64,000 nucleotides of DNA from CAWHYG01 sp963833505 (GCA_963833505.1 CAWHYG010000007.1:1302001-1366000), one strand, 5' to 3'. Counted from the first letter of the stretch, positions 28,433-38,217 are shown. Notes: generated from the letters alone by a model not told the origin. Numbers and translations: made by a program.

Positions 28433-29032
28433 TCAGGAGCGCGGACCCTTCAGCCGGTTCCGGAACTTCTCGCGGAAACCGAGAACCTTCGGCGCAATCA
28501 CGATCCGGCAGTAGGGTTGGCCGGGATTCCGCTCGAAGTATTCCTGATGGTACGACTCCGCCGGATGGAAGGCGTGGAAGGGAACGATCTCGGTCACGAT
28601 CGGGCGATCCCAGATTCCGGCTTCAGAGACTTCTCGGATCACCGTTTCCGCCGCGGCGCGTTGCTCGGGCGACCGATACAGAATCACGGACCGATATTGC
28701 GGTCCGACGTCGGCGCCTTGCCGGTTCAAGGTCGTCGGATCGTGCACGGTGAAGAAGATCCGGAGGAGGTCCTGCAGTAGAAGGATCTGCGGGTCGAAGG
28801 TGATCTGGACCGTCTCGGCATGTCCGGTCCGGCCCGTGCAGACTTCCTCGTAGGTCGGAAATTCGACGCTTCCGCCGGAGTAGCCCGATTCCACCTTCTC
28901 GACCCCAGCGAGCTCGCGGAACACGGCTTCCAGGCACCAGAAGCAACCGCCGCCGAGCGTGATCACCTCTCGGGCGCCGTCCTCGCGGGGAATCCCTCCC
29001 CCAGGGTCCGCATGATGCAGCATTCGGTCCAT
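28433..29032 (-). CDS. msrA: Peptide-methionine (S)-S-oxide reductase
   Basis: Repairs oxidised methionine using thioredoxin. 199 residues. Catalytic motif GGGCFWCLEAVF at about residues 27-38, then GYSGGSVEFPTYEEVCTGRTGHAE, HDPTTLNRQGADVGPQYRS and a terminal EYFERNPGQPYC holding the likely resolving Cys. No MsrB is fused or adjacent. Downstream of ettA on the same strand with a 52-base gap. Confidence 0.95.
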   Translation of the reverse strand: MDRMLHHADPGGGIPREDGAREVITLGGGCFWCLEAVFRELAGVEKVESGYSGGSVEFPTYEEVCTGRTGHAETVQITFDPQILLLQDLLRIFFTVHDPTTLNRQGADVGPQYRSVILYRSPEQRAAAETVIREVSEAGIWDRPIVTEIVPFHAFHPAESYHQEYFERNPGQPYCRIVIAPKVLGFREKFRNRLKGPRS

Positions 29033-29084
29033 GAGTCGGATTCGCTTCTACGTCGCGCGGGGATCCACAGCCTGGGCCGGATCG

Positions 29085-30761
29085 TCAACGGACGAGCGGC
29101 TTGAAACGCACCCGGTGCGGGCGATCCGCTTCCGCGCCCAGCCTCTTGTGCCGGTCCGTCTCGTAGTCCTGGAAGTTCCCCTCGCACCAGCGAACCATGC
29201 TGTCTCCTTCAAAGGCCAGGATATGCGTGGCGATCCGGTCGAGGAACCACCGATCGTGGCTGACTACGACCGCGCATCCCGCGAATTCGACCAGGGCATC
29301 CTCCAGGGCGCGAAGCGTATCCACGTCCAGATCGTTGGTGGGCTCGTCCAAGAGGAGCAGGTTCCCTCCCGACTTGAGCAGCTTGGCCAGATGGACCCGG
29401 TTGCGCTCTCCGCCGGAGAGGTTGCCGACCCGCTTCTGCTGATCGGGCCCCTTGAAGCCGAAGGAGGCGACGTAGGAGCGAGAGCTGATCTCCCGCTTCC
29501 CGACCACGATCCGGTCCAGGCCGCCGGAGATCTCCTCCCAGACCGTCTTTTCGGCGGCCAGCTCGTCGCGCACCTGATCCACGTACGAGACCGAAACCGT
29601 CTCCCCGATGGTCAGCTCTCCCGCATCGGGGGTCTCCCGGCCGATGATCATCCGGAGGAGCGTCGTCTTGCCCGCGCCGTTCGGTCCGATCACGCCGACA
29701 ATGCCGCCGCGAGGCAGGCTGATGGTCATGCCCTCGAAGAGCAGGCGATCGCCGTATCCCTTTCTCAGATCCTTGGTGCGGACGACCACGTCGCCCAGGC
29801 GCGGGCCCGGGGGGATGACGATCTCGGAGGTTTCCACCCGCTTCTCCATGTCCTGCTGGAGCAGCTCCTCATACGCCTGGAGCCGCGCCTTGCTCTTGGC
29901 CTGCCGCGCGCGCGGGCTCATCCGCACCCACTCCAGCTCGTGCGCCAGGGTGCGCTGGCGTTTCGACTCGGCCTTCTCCTCGAGACGGAGCCGCTCCTGC
30001 TTCTGGACAAGCCAGGAGGAGTAATTGCCTTCCCAGGGGATTCCGTGGCCGCGGTCCAGCTCGAGGATCCAGCCCGCCACGTTGTCGAGGAAGTAGCGGT
30101 CGTGCGTGACCGCGACGATCGTGCCAGGGAATTCCTTCAGGTGCTGCTCCAGCCACGCGACCGACTCCGCGTCGAGGTGGTTGGTCGGCTCGTCGAGCAG
30201 GAGGAGGTCGGGCTGCTGCAAGAGCACACGGCAGAGCGCGACCCGGCGGCGCTCGCCTCCCGACAACGTGGTCACATTCGACTCGGCCGGCGGGCAGCGC
30301 AGCGCGTCCATGGCGATCTCGACGCGGCGGTCGAGATCCCAGCCGTCGGCATGCTCGATCAGCTCCTGGACCCGGCCCTGCTCCTCGAGCAGGGCGTCCA
30401 TCTCGTCCTGCTCCAGCGGTTCGGAAAACCGGGCGCTCAACTGCTCGAACCGGTCGAGCAGGCCGCGGATCTCGGAAAGGCCTTCCTCGATGTTCTCCTT
30501 GACGTTCTTGGCGGGATCCAGAACGGGCTCCTGCGGAAGGTATCCAATCCGGATGCCCGGCGCCGGGGCGGCCTCGCCGAGGTGCTCGGTGTCCTCCAAG
30601 GCCATGATCTTGAGGAGGCTCGACTTGCCCGCCCCGTTGGCGCCCAGGACGCCGATCTTGGCCCCCGGATAGAACGAGAGCCAGATGTCGCTGAGAACGA
30701 CCTTGTCAGGCGGGTGGACCTTGCCCACCCCCTTCATCGTGAAGATGAACTGACGCGCCAA
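29085..30761 (-). CDS. ettA: ABC-F translation factor, EttA-like
   Basis: 558 residues, the EttA length. Two ATP-binding cassettes with Walker A GANGAGKSSLL and GPNGAGKTTLL, signatures LSGGERRRVALC and LSGGERNRVHLAK, and Walker B LLLLDEPTNHLD / LLLLDEPTNDLD. The inter-domain linker MSPRARQAKSKARLQAYEEL is the tRNA-interacting P-site motif typical of EttA. There are no membrane segments; the protein acts at the ribosomal E site to gate the first elongation step according to ATP/ADP. The start codon is TTG at 30761 with AAAGGAG upstream. Confidence 0.95.
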   Translation of the reverse strand: MARQFIFTMKGVGKVHPPDKVVLSDIWLSFYPGAKIGVLGANGAGKSSLLKIMALEDTEHLGEAAPAPGIRIGYLPQEPVLDPAKNVKENIEEGLSEIRGLLDRFEQLSARFSEPLEQDEMDALLEEQGRVQELIEHADGWDLDRRVEIAMDALRCPPAESNVTTLSGGERRRVALCRVLLQQPDLLLLDEPTNHLDAESVAWLEQHLKEFPGTIVAVTHDRYFLDNVAGWILELDRGHGIPWEGNYSSWLVQKQERLRLEEKAESKRQRTLAHELEWVRMSPRARQAKSKARLQAYEELLQQDMEKRVETSEIVIPPGPRLGDVVVRTKDLRKGYGDRLLFEGMTISLPRGGIVGVIGPNGAGKTTLLRMIIGRETPDAGELTIGETVSVSYVDQVRDELAAEKTVWEEISGGLDRIVVGKREISSRSYVASFGFKGPDQQKRVGNLSGGERNRVHLAKLLKSGGNLLLLDEPTNDLDVDTLRALEDALVEFAGCAVVVSHDRWFLDRIATHILAFEGDSMVRWCEGNFQDYETDRHKRLGAEADRPHRVRFKPLVR

Positions 30762-30781
30762 GGAGGTCTCCTTTCACTGCG

Positions 30782-30859
30782 TTCCAACGCGCAAAGCCGC
30801 GTCCGGCTTCCAGCGACAAGGGCTGCGTCCGCCTTCCAGCGCGCTAGGCCGCGTCCGGC
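30782..30859. repeat. Three tandem 26-bp repeats upstream of ettA
   Basis: Units at 30782, 30808 and 30834, each starting TTCCA and ending GCGTCCGSC. They lie 20 bases before the ettA start codon, so on the minus strand they fall in its leader or promoter. The remaining part of the 30762-31072 gap holds only the promoter at 30987. Confidence 0.75.
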
Positions 30860-30986
30860 CGAATCGCCGCAGGCAGCCGACCGCCATGACTCCACGGCCG
30901 ATCGACCACGCGCCCCGTCCCCGACCTCGGGGCGCGCCGCGGACTGAGAGGGTACAACGGCGACCGCGACCGGGACCAAAGCTTTG

Positions 30987-31015
30987 ATGACAGCGCTCCT
31001 GATTTTCTGTATCAT
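30987..31015 (+). promoter_or_regulatory. Sigma70-like promoter of the BNR-repeat secreted protein
   Basis: ATGACA (30987-30992), 17-base spacer, TATCAT (31010-31015): 5 of 6 matches in each box at ideal spacing. It predicts a start near 31022 and a ~50-base leader. The locally AT-rich sequence stands out from the GC-rich surroundings. Confidence 0.55.
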
Positions 31016-31072
31016 GATAAGTTGCTGAGACGTCAACCCAATCTCTCGACGCCTGGAAGGAGATCCCGTACC

Positions 31073-33601
31073 ATGAGAAGCATGCGGACCCTTACGGTCT
31101 GCCTGGTGGTGGCGGCCCTGGCGCTCCTGGCCGTGCCCGCCCTTCTGCAGATTCGTCCCGCGTCGGCCACCCCCGGAAAGACGACCCTCGATTACTTCCG
31201 GGAGATGGACGCCCACTACGCTCCGCTCGAAAACCTGCCCCCCACCCAGACCTCGGGTACCGGCTTCAAGCCGTACCACCGGTACAAGTGGTTCACCGAG
31301 CCGAGGCTCGATCCGGCGACGGGCAACGAGATCCCGGGATGCCGCTGGAACGCCTGGCTGCAGATGCGCGCGCTCGAGCAGGAGAAGGGCAACGGAAGCC
31401 CGACCTGGTTCAGTGACGGCCCGATCAACGTCTCCGGGCGCTGTCTGGCCATCGCCGTCCATCCGACCGATCCGAACACCGTCTATGCCGGTTTCGCCAG
31501 CGGCGGCATTTGGAAGACGACCGACGGCGGCACCACCTGGACGGCCCTGGACGACACCCTTCCGACTCTCGCGGTCGGCTGCATCAAGATCGATCCGACC
31601 AATCCGAATCGGATCTGGATGGGAACCGGCGAAGGCTGGGGCAACACCGACGCCGTTCACGGAGTCGGCCTGCTCGAGTCCACCAATGCCGGCGCCACCT
31701 GGAACACGACCGGCTACAGCTATCCTTTGAGCAACGCGCTCGACGTCTATGCCGTGGATTACAACCCGACCACGGGAACGCTGATCCTCGGCGCCGACAA
31801 CGGCCTCTGGCGGTCGACCGACGCCGGCGTCACCTTCACCCAGCTCTACGCCAGCAGCTCGTGGACGGACGTCCAGATGATGGAGGGGTCCTCCTCGGTC
31901 TGGTTCGCCTCAAGCCACGGCGGGAGCAGCGCCGGCTTTTTCCGGTCGACCGACGATGGCGCCACCTGGACCAACATCACGAATGGGACGCCCACGGGCA
32001 TCGGCAACAACCGGTTCGCTCTGACCCCGGCCAACCCCAACCTGATCATCTGGTCCATCTCCACCCTCGGCGGCGACATGATGGGCATCTGGAAATCAAC
32101 CGACGGCGGGAACAGCTTCGCCCAGGTCAACGCCGGTTCTCCGAACCAGTTCGGGGGCCAGGGCTGGTACGACATCTCGATTTCGGTCGATCCGACCAAC
32201 CCGAACCTGGTCCTTTCCGGCGGAGTCGACTTCTACCACTCGACCGACGGCGGCGCCTCCTTCACCAAGTTCTCCACCAACGTCCACGTCGACCATCACG
32301 CCGAGACCTACTCCCCGAGCAGTCCGAACCAGCGGTGGGAGGGCAGCGACGGCGGCTGCTGGAAGAGCACCGACTCCGGCGCGACCTTCCAGGATGAGAA
32401 CACCGGCCTGACCACGCTGCAGTTCTATGCCATCAACCAGGCCGAGACCCTGCCCACCCGGGCCCTCGGCGGCACCCAGGACAACGGGACCTATCTGTAC
32501 AACAACAACCTGAACTGGAGCTACATCCTGGGAGGCGACGGCTTCTACACCGAGGTCGATCGTTCCCATCCCGACACCCTCTACGCCGAGCTCTACTACG
32601 GGGAGCACTACCGCAGCACCAATGACGGTGTGACCATGCTGCTCAAGGACTCGGGCATCACCGAGCAGGGTCCGTGGTCGACGCCGACCTGGATGGACTA
32701 CAGCAGCTCGGCGATCCTCTGGACCGCGCACAACACCAAGATCTTCCGCAGCACCAACTACGCCAACTCCTGGACCTGGATGAACAACCCGGCCGGACTG
32801 GGGGGCGGCCGCTCCATCAGCCAGTGCCGGGCGGTCACCAGCGAGCTCGTGGTGATCAGCGGCTCGAAGGTGTGGCTCACGACCGACTCCGGCACCACCT
32901 GGAGCGACAAGACCAGCACCTTCTTCACCCAGAACAAGATGAGCGACGTCGCCTGCGATCCGGTTGATCCGAACACCTGGGTGCTCACCTGCTCGACCTA
33001 CTCGCAGACCATCCCCCGGGTCATGAAGACGACCGACGGCGGCAACACCTACAACGAGATCGACACGGGCCTGCCGATCGAGCCGGCCAACACGATCGAG
33101 ATCGACCCCCAGAATCCGACCTGGTACTTCCTCGGGACCGATCTCGGCGTCTATGTCTCCTTCGACGCCGGCACCACCTGGGCGCCTTTCAACACCGGGC
33201 TGCCGCATGTGGTCGTCGATGATCTCAGGATCCACGACACCGCCCGCATCCTCCGCGCCGGTACCCATGGGCGCGGCTTGTGGGAGGTGAGCCTGGCCGG
33301 GCTCGGGCCGTCCGCGGTGGGACAGCCGCACACGACGGTGCAGCCTCTGACGCTCCAGGTCTACGGCAACCCGGCGAAGGACCACGCGCTGCTGCGCTAT
33401 GGGATCCGCCAGGCGGGGCAGGTCCGGATCGGGCTCTATGACCTTCAGGGACGCCTCGTCCGGAGCGTGGTGGACAAGTTCGACTATCCGATCATGACCA
33501 ACGTGGACGTCGACGTGCACGCCCTGCCGGGCGGCGTCTACTTCCTCCGGATGGACGCGAACGGCGCGCACGTCTCGCAGAAGGTGACGGTCGAGAAGTA
33601 G
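31073..33601 (+). CDS. Secreted BNR/Asp-box (VPS10-like) propeller protein with C-terminal sorting-like domain
   Basis: 842 residues. Signal peptide MRSMRTLTVCLVVAALALLAVPALLQ. Residues ~110-740 contain many Asp-box motifs (TDGGTTWT, TNAGATWNT, TDDGATWTN, TDSGTTWSD), as in sortilin-like and sialidase-like propellers. There is no sialidase Arg triad that can be identified, so glycosidase activity is not claimed. The C-terminal ~85 residues (VYGNPAKDHALLRYGIRQAGQVRIGLYDLQGRLVRS...LPGGVYFLRM...QKVTVEK) form a T9SS type A-like domain. AAGGAG precedes the ATG at 31073. A strong terminator follows. Confidence 0.92.
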   Translation: MRSMRTLTVCLVVAALALLAVPALLQIRPASATPGKTTLDYFREMDAHYAPLENLPPTQTSGTGFKPYHRYKWFTEPRLDPATGNEIPGCRWNAWLQMRALEQEKGNGSPTWFSDGPINVSGRCLAIAVHPTDPNTVYAGFASGGIWKTTDGGTTWTALDDTLPTLAVGCIKIDPTNPNRIWMGTGEGWGNTDAVHGVGLLESTNAGATWNTTGYSYPLSNALDVYAVDYNPTTGTLILGADNGLWRSTDAGVTFTQLYASSSWTDVQMMEGSSSVWFASSHGGSSAGFFRSTDDGATWTNITNGTPTGIGNNRFALTPANPNLIIWSISTLGGDMMGIWKSTDGGNSFAQVNAGSPNQFGGQGWYDISISVDPTNPNLVLSGGVDFYHSTDGGASFTKFSTNVHVDHHAETYSPSSPNQRWEGSDGGCWKSTDSGATFQDENTGLTTLQFYAINQAETLPTRALGGTQDNGTYLYNNNLNWSYILGGDGFYTEVDRSHPDTLYAELYYGEHYRSTNDGVTMLLKDSGITEQGPWSTPTWMDYSSSAILWTAHNTKIFRSTNYANSWTWMNNPAGLGGGRSISQCRAVTSELVVISGSKVWLTTDSGTTWSDKTSTFFTQNKMSDVACDPVDPNTWVLTCSTYSQTIPRVMKTTDGGNTYNEIDTGLPIEPANTIEIDPQNPTWYFLGTDLGVYVSFDAGTTWAPFNTGLPHVVVDDLRIHDTARILRAGTHGRGLWEVSLAGLGPSAVGQPHTTVQPLTLQVYGNPAKDHALLRYGIRQAGQVRIGLYDLQGRLVRSVVDKFDYPIMTNVDVDVHALPGGVYFLRMDANGAHVSQKVTVEK

Positions 33602-33651
33602 CGCTTGAAGGCATGGTTGCGGCTCCAGAGGAGCCGCGGCTCGGCCGATAC

Positions 33652-33690
33652 GGCCCCCCGTCTTCCTTGTGGAGGACGGGGGGCCTTCTC
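33652..33690 (+). terminator. Strong terminator hairpin after the BNR gene
   Basis: 15-bp stem with one G-U pair: GGCCCCCCGTCTTCC (33652-33666), loop TTGT, GGAGGACGGGGGGCC (33671-33685), then TTCTC. It lies about 50 bases past the stop codon. Confidence 0.75.
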
Positions 33691-33851
33691 GCGCCGTCCG
33701 CTCCCGCGGCCCCGATCTGGCAAGGCTGGTGACACTGTCGAAAACCTCACGTGATCCGGATGCAGTGTCCGAACCGCGTGGCGCGCCCGGACATTGGAAG
33801 TCGGGCCTGGCCGCCACGAGAGGCGGCCGGAACCGGCCGGCAAGGAGTCCC

Positions 33852-35690
33852 ATGAGTCGCATCGCCGTGTTCATCCTGCTCTCCGTGGCCGTTGCCGGCT
33901 GCGCGGTCCACGACCAGGTCTTCCCTGCCGATCCGGTCGCGAGGCGCGTCGAGCTGCTCTGTCCCGCACCGAACGACACGGTCGCGGGAGAAGTGCCGAT
34001 CGAGGCCGCCGTTCGAGCCGACCAGGGAGTTCGGTCGGTCGCGTTCTTCGTCGACTCCCTGGCGATCGACACGCTGAATGCGCCGCCCTGGCGGACGCTC
34101 TGGTCCTCCCAGGAAGCGCCCGCGCGCTCCGACCCGGCGCTATCGGCCCGGGCGGTTCTCGAAGACGGAACCGCCATCCGCTCAGAGTCCGTTCGCGTCC
34201 GGGTGATCCCCGATCTCGCGCCCGTGGTTCGGATCGAGCTGCCCGGCCCCTCGCTGTGGATGGAAAGGACGCCCGATCGCTTCCTGATCGCGCTGGCCGA
34301 CGATCCGGAGGAGGGCAACCTCGATTCCACGCGCATCTCCTGGACCGGCGATCGGCTCTCCCGCCCGGTTTCCGGCAGCCGCGTGCCGCTCGACATCCTG
34401 ATCGAGGGCGACCAGGCACTGACCGCGGACGCGGCGGATCGGTGGGGCCGGCACGGCTCCGCCACCGTCACGATCCACCCGTTCAGCTACCGCGCGGACT
34501 TGACTCCCGCCGACTGCCTCGAGGATCTGGCCTCGGCGTGTCGGGCGCAGGATCCGTCCCGTTTGGCCTCGGAGACCGACTCGAGCTTCCGCTTTGTTCC
34601 CTGCCCCGGCGAGGCGGCCGCCGCGGGCTGGGAGAGCCTCTGGAGCCGCGAGACCTTTCTCAACCGCCTGCGCACCTGGCTCGGCGACTCCGGGATCTCC
34701 GGGCTTTCGTGGAGCTGGAGCCCCGCCACGATCTCGAGCTGGAACAACGGCCGGCAGGCGCTGGCCTGGGTCCGGTGCCGTGGCCTCGACATCCGGTTCC
34801 GCCGTGGAACGGTTGACCGACTGCCGGTGTCGGGAGGCGGCGAAGCGGCGATCCTGCTCGGACGTTCCGGGAATTCGGACTGGAAGCTCCTGGAATGGCT
34901 GGATTCGCCGGCGGACTCGGGGTTGAGCCTGGCTTCGATCCTGGCCGGGGAGGCGGGCCTTCGCGTGGCGCCTCGCGGCACGGCGTGCGACGCCCGGCGC
35001 GAAGGTCCGCACCCCAACCGGAACGCCTGCCACCCGGGTACCGTGACGCCTGCCACTCAGGCGCGGCTGCCTCTGACTCCCTCCTTGACGAGAAGGCCAG
35101 AGGTCGGAGATTCTGAGATGCGCGCTGCCCGGACCCCTATCTCCGGGCGCAATCCGCGCGGAAAAACAGCCGGGAGGCTTCATGAGCACAAAGCTGAGTC
35201 TGGTCCTGATCCTGGCGGCGGTCGCCATGCCTGCCACGCTTCTGCGCGCGGCGGACAAATCGCCGCACAAGGCGTCGCCCTCTGGAACGCGGGTCTCGCA
35301 GCAGAGCCAGGGATCCGCGCCTGCGCACCAGGTCGATTGCGCCGGGCTGGGCGCGCAGCTGGACGCCGCACCGGCAGATCAAAGGACGCGTCTCGTCCAC
35401 GACGGCCTGGAAGGCAAGTGCAAGCCGATGCCCTCTTCGGTCTGGGAGGCGCTGCAGACGGGCAAGTGGAAGGATGGACAAGCCCTCAGCGACGACGACC
35501 GGGTTCTCCTGATCAGCGTGGCCGACACCGGCCAGTACGCGGAAGCCGAAACCCTGGCCGTGGGGGCGATCGGATCGGGAACCTGGTCGGATGGCTCCGC
35601 CCTTTCATTGACCGACGGGGGCAAGCTCATTCGCAGCCTGAAGCCTGTTCTTACGACCTACCGGGTGCACCTGCTGATGGACGTCTATGA
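33852..35690 (+). CDS. Lipoprotein with Ig-like and NTF2-like regions; 3' end uncertain
   Basis: Signal peptide and lipobox LLSVAVAGC (Cys at residue 17). An Ig-like segment (VELLCPAPNDTVAGEVPIEAAVRADQGVRSVAFFVDS) spans about 35-110 and a second follows to about 210. Residues ~220-365 resemble the NTF2-like fold used in small lipoproteins (DCLEDLASACRAQDPSRLA...FLNRLRTWL...WKLLEWLDS). Coding character ends near codon 375 (base ~34970). The frame then runs open, Arg-rich, to 35690 and overlaps the next gene by 509 bases. The native stop was probably near 35000 and has been lost to a point mutation or indel. AGGAG precedes ATG 33852. Confidence 0.7.
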   Translation: MSRIAVFILLSVAVAGCAVHDQVFPADPVARRVELLCPAPNDTVAGEVPIEAAVRADQGVRSVAFFVDSLAIDTLNAPPWRTLWSSQEAPARSDPALSARAVLEDGTAIRSESVRVRVIPDLAPVVRIELPGPSLWMERTPDRFLIALADDPEEGNLDSTRISWTGDRLSRPVSGSRVPLDILIEGDQALTADAADRWGRHGSATVTIHPFSYRADLTPADCLEDLASACRAQDPSRLASETDSSFRFVPCPGEAAAAGWESLWSRETFLNRLRTWLGDSGISGLSWSWSPATISSWNNGRQALAWVRCRGLDIRFRRGTVDRLPVSGGGEAAILLGRSGNSDWKLLEWLDSPADSGLSLASILAGEAGLRVAPRGTACDARREGPHPNRNACHPGTVTPATQARLPLTPSLTRRPEVGDSEMRAARTPISGRNPRGKTAGRLHEHKAESGPDPGGGRHACHASARGGQIAAQGVALWNAGLAAEPGIRACAPGRLRRAGRAAGRRTGRSKDASRPRRPGRQVQADALFGLGGAADGQVEGWTSPQRRRPGSPDQRGRHRPVRGSRNPGRGGDRIGNLVGWLRPFIDRRGQAHSQPEACSYDLPGAPADGRL

Positions 35691-35979
35691 GCAGGTGACC
35701 GACCCGTGGATCCGGGGCGCGGTCATCGAGACGCTTGCGGGCTCGAACCTGCCGGAAGCTCTTCTTCCGGCCATCGACTCGTACTGGAGCGGAACGGACA
35801 AGATCCAGGCGGCCGCGGTCGCCGCACTGGAGGCGCAGCCGGAAAAGGTCCCCGAGAAGGTGCTGGCGCGGGTGATCCTCCAGGTTCCGGATGGGGCGAT
35901 TTTCACTTGGGCCAAGACGCTGGCGGAGCATCACCCCTCGCCCGAGGTCCAGGCGGCGCTGAAGAAGCGCGGGGCCTAG
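35182..35979 (+). CDS. Secreted helical-repeat protein, unknown function
   Basis: 265 residues. Signal peptide MSTKLSLVLILAAVAMPATLLRA. A Cys pair (VDCAGLG...EGKCKPM) is followed by helix-rich, HEAT-like sequence from about residue 90 (VLTTYRVHLLMDVYEQVTDPWIRGAVIETLAGSNLPEALLPAIDSYW). No family was recognised. GGGAGG lies 6 bases before ATG 35182, which supports this frame over the overlapping read-through of the upstream lipoprotein. Confidence 0.75.
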   Translation: MSTKLSLVLILAAVAMPATLLRAADKSPHKASPSGTRVSQQSQGSAPAHQVDCAGLGAQLDAAPADQRTRLVHDGLEGKCKPMPSSVWEALQTGKWKDGQALSDDDRVLLISVADTGQYAEAETLAVGAIGSGTWSDGSALSLTDGGKLIRSLKPVLTTYRVHLLMDVYEQVTDPWIRGAVIETLAGSNLPEALLPAIDSYWSGTDKIQAAAVAALEAQPEKVPEKVLARVILQVPDGAIFTWAKTLAEHHPSPEVQAALKKRGA

Positions 35980-35990
35980 ATCGAATCCGG

Positions 35991-36560
35991 ATGCAGCCTC
36001 CAGAAGAGACGCTTTACCAGATGGCGCACCGCCCTGCGGTCGCGGTCATCGGCGCGTCGAACGCGAACCCGGAGCTGGTCCGGACCGCGCGCCGCGTCGG
36101 GAAGCTCCTGGCCGAGTCGGGCGCCCTGGTCATCACGGGCGGTGGCGCGGGAGTCATGCGCGGGGCCTCGCACGGCGCCTCGCTGGCCGGGGGCCTCGTC
36201 GTCGGGATCCTGCCGGGCGGAGGTCCAGCCGAGTCTTTACCGAATCCGTATGTGCAGGTCGCCGTCTATACCGGTTTGGGCGACGCCCGCAACGCGGTGA
36301 TCGTGCGCTCCGCCGGCGCCGTCATCGCGATCGGAGGCGGATTCGGAACGCTCTCCGAGATCGGACTGGCGCTCAAGGCCGGGCGGCCGGTGATCCTGCT
36401 CGGCTCGTGGACGCTCCAACCGCCCGAACCCCTGGAGGGATTCGACGGGTTGCTCCGGACCGCCGACTCCCCGGGAGAGGCGGTCGCCCTGGCCGTCGCG
36501 CTGGCGGGCGCGGCGATCCCGGAGACGGAACCGCCGGCCGAACCCGATCCGGAGTCGTGA
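35991..36560 (+). CDS. LOG-like Rossmann protein (TIGR00725 type)
   Basis: 189 residues. AVIGASNANPELVRTARRVGKLLAESGALVITGGGAGVMRGASHGA and AVIAIGGGFGTLSEIGLALKAGRPVILLG follow the TIGR00725/LOG nucleotide-binding fold; the canonical PGGxGTxxE is GGGFGTLSE here. LOG enzymes release cytokinin-like bases from AMP derivatives, but the TIGR00725 branch has no proven reaction. Starts 11 bases after the preceding stop; ATG 36021 is an alternative because neither has a clear Shine-Dalgarno. Confidence 0.88.
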   Translation: MQPPEETLYQMAHRPAVAVIGASNANPELVRTARRVGKLLAESGALVITGGGAGVMRGASHGASLAGGLVVGILPGGGPAESLPNPYVQVAVYTGLGDARNAVIVRSAGAVIAIGGGFGTLSEIGLALKAGRPVILLGSWTLQPPEPLEGFDGLLRTADSPGEAVALAVALAGAAIPETEPPAEPDPES

Positions 36561-36656
36561 ATCCGCCGGCGCCGGCCGGTCCGGCCCCGGCACTGGCGGC
36601 CGCGGCATCGCCGCCCCGGATGATCCGAGGTCAGAATTGCGAGGTTCAGGTTCGCC

Positions 36657-38217
36657 ATGAGCACGAAACGGTTCTACGTCACGACCCCGCTGTACTACGT
36701 CAATGACGAGCCGCACATCGGGCACGCCTACACCACCATCCTGGCCGATGTCCTCTCCCGATTCCACCGGCTGGCGGGCGATGCCACGTGGTTCCTGACG
36801 GGCCTCGACGAACACGGCCAGAAGATCCAGGAGGCCGCCGCGCGCGACGGCGTCGATCCCCAGACCCATTGCGATCGGATGGCGGAGCGGTTCCTGGCCA
36901 TTCTGGCGCCGGCTGGCCGTCTCCTACGACGACTTCATCCGCACGACCGAGCCGCGGCACATCCGGGTCGTGGAGAGGATCCTGAGCGAGCTGTACCAGC
37001 GCGACGAGATCTACACCGCCATCTACGAAGGGCTCTACTGTGTCCCGGACGAGCGCTTCTGGACGGAAAAGGACCTGGTCGGCGGCAACTGCCCGACCTG
37101 CGGCCGCCCGGTCATCCCGCTTTCGGAGAAGAACTACTTCTTCCGCATGAGCAAATACCAGGACTGGCTGGTCCAGTATCTCGAGGATCACCCGGAGTTC
37201 GTCCAACCGGAGTTCCGGCGGAACGAGGTCCTGGGCTTCCTGCGGAAGCCGCTGAATGATCTTTGCATCAGCCGGCCGGCGGCGCGGCTGAGCTGGGGCA
37301 TTCCCCTTCCCTTCGACGCCGAGTACGTCACCTACGTCTGGTTCGACGCCCTGATCAACTATTACAGCGCGGTGGAAGGCCGGAACTCGCCCGACGGAAC
37401 GCCCTGGTGGCCGGCCACCGTGCACCTGATCGGCAAGGACATCCTGACGACCCATGCCGTCTATTGGCCGATCATGCTCCGGGCGGCCGGACTGCCGATG
37501 CCCGAGTCGATCCTCGCGCACGGCTGGTGGCTGCAGGGCGACACCAAGATGTCGAAGTCGATCGGGAACGTGATCCGTCCGCTCGATCTCGCGGACGTCT
37601 ACGGCATCGACGCCTTCCGCTATTTCCTGATGCGCGACATGGTCATGGGCCAGGATGCCGGTTTCTCCGAGGGGGCGCTGATCGGGCGGATCAACTCGGA
37701 TCTGGCCAATGATCTCGGCAACTGCCTGAACCGGGTGGAGCGGATGGTGCACACCCACTTCGAGGATCGGATTCCGGCGGCCGGCGCCTTCGGACCGGCC
37801 GAGGAGGATCTGGCCGCGCGCGCCCGCGCGACGGTCGAAAGCGTCGTGAAGGGATTGGCGGAGGCGCGGATCCACCAGGCCTGCGAGGACACGATGGAGC
37901 TGGTCCGCGCCACCAACCGGTATCTCGAGATCAAGGCCCCCTGGAAGGCGGTCAAGACCGAAGGCGCCGCCGGAATCGCGACCGCGCTGTGGGTCTCATG
38001 CGAGGCGATGCGCCTGGCCGCCACGCTTCTTTCGCCCGTCATGCCGCTCAAGATGGGCGAGGCGCTCTACCGGCTCGGCGTTCTAGCCGATCCCGAAGCC
38101 TTGCGGAACGCTCCCGGCGACCCCGCCTGGCTCACGTGGGGCCGGCTCAAGGACGGAACGCAGATTCGTCCCGGAGCGGCGCTTTTTCCGCGGATCGAGA
38201 CCAAACCGGGGAACTGA
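36657..38217 (+). CDS. metG: Methionyl-tRNA synthetase, one-base frameshift
   Basis: Charges tRNA-Met; essential. The first frame gives MSTKRFYVTTPLYYVNDEPHIGHAYTTILADVLSRFHRL (HIGH-type signature HIGH) and runs to ...AERFLAI. The sequence then continues one base shifted as WRRLAVSYDDFIRTTEPRHIRVVERILSEL through a zinc-type GGNCPTCGRPV knuckle, the KMSKS loop DTKMSKSIGNVI and the anticodon-binding helices to 38217. One extra C at 36903 explains the break. The enzyme lacks the C-terminal EMAP-like tRNA-binding domain, as in short-form bacterial MetRS. An intact enzyme is expected in the living cell. Confidence 0.93.

Noticed and set aside
29031..30947. 638-codon plus-strand frame opposite ettA
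   Set aside because: Antisense shadow of a textbook ABC-F protein; composition is that of reversed codons.
32096..34471. 791-codon minus-strand frame across the BNR gene and the lipoprotein
   Set aside because: It runs through a strong terminator and two genes with signal peptides on the other strand; no recognisable domain.
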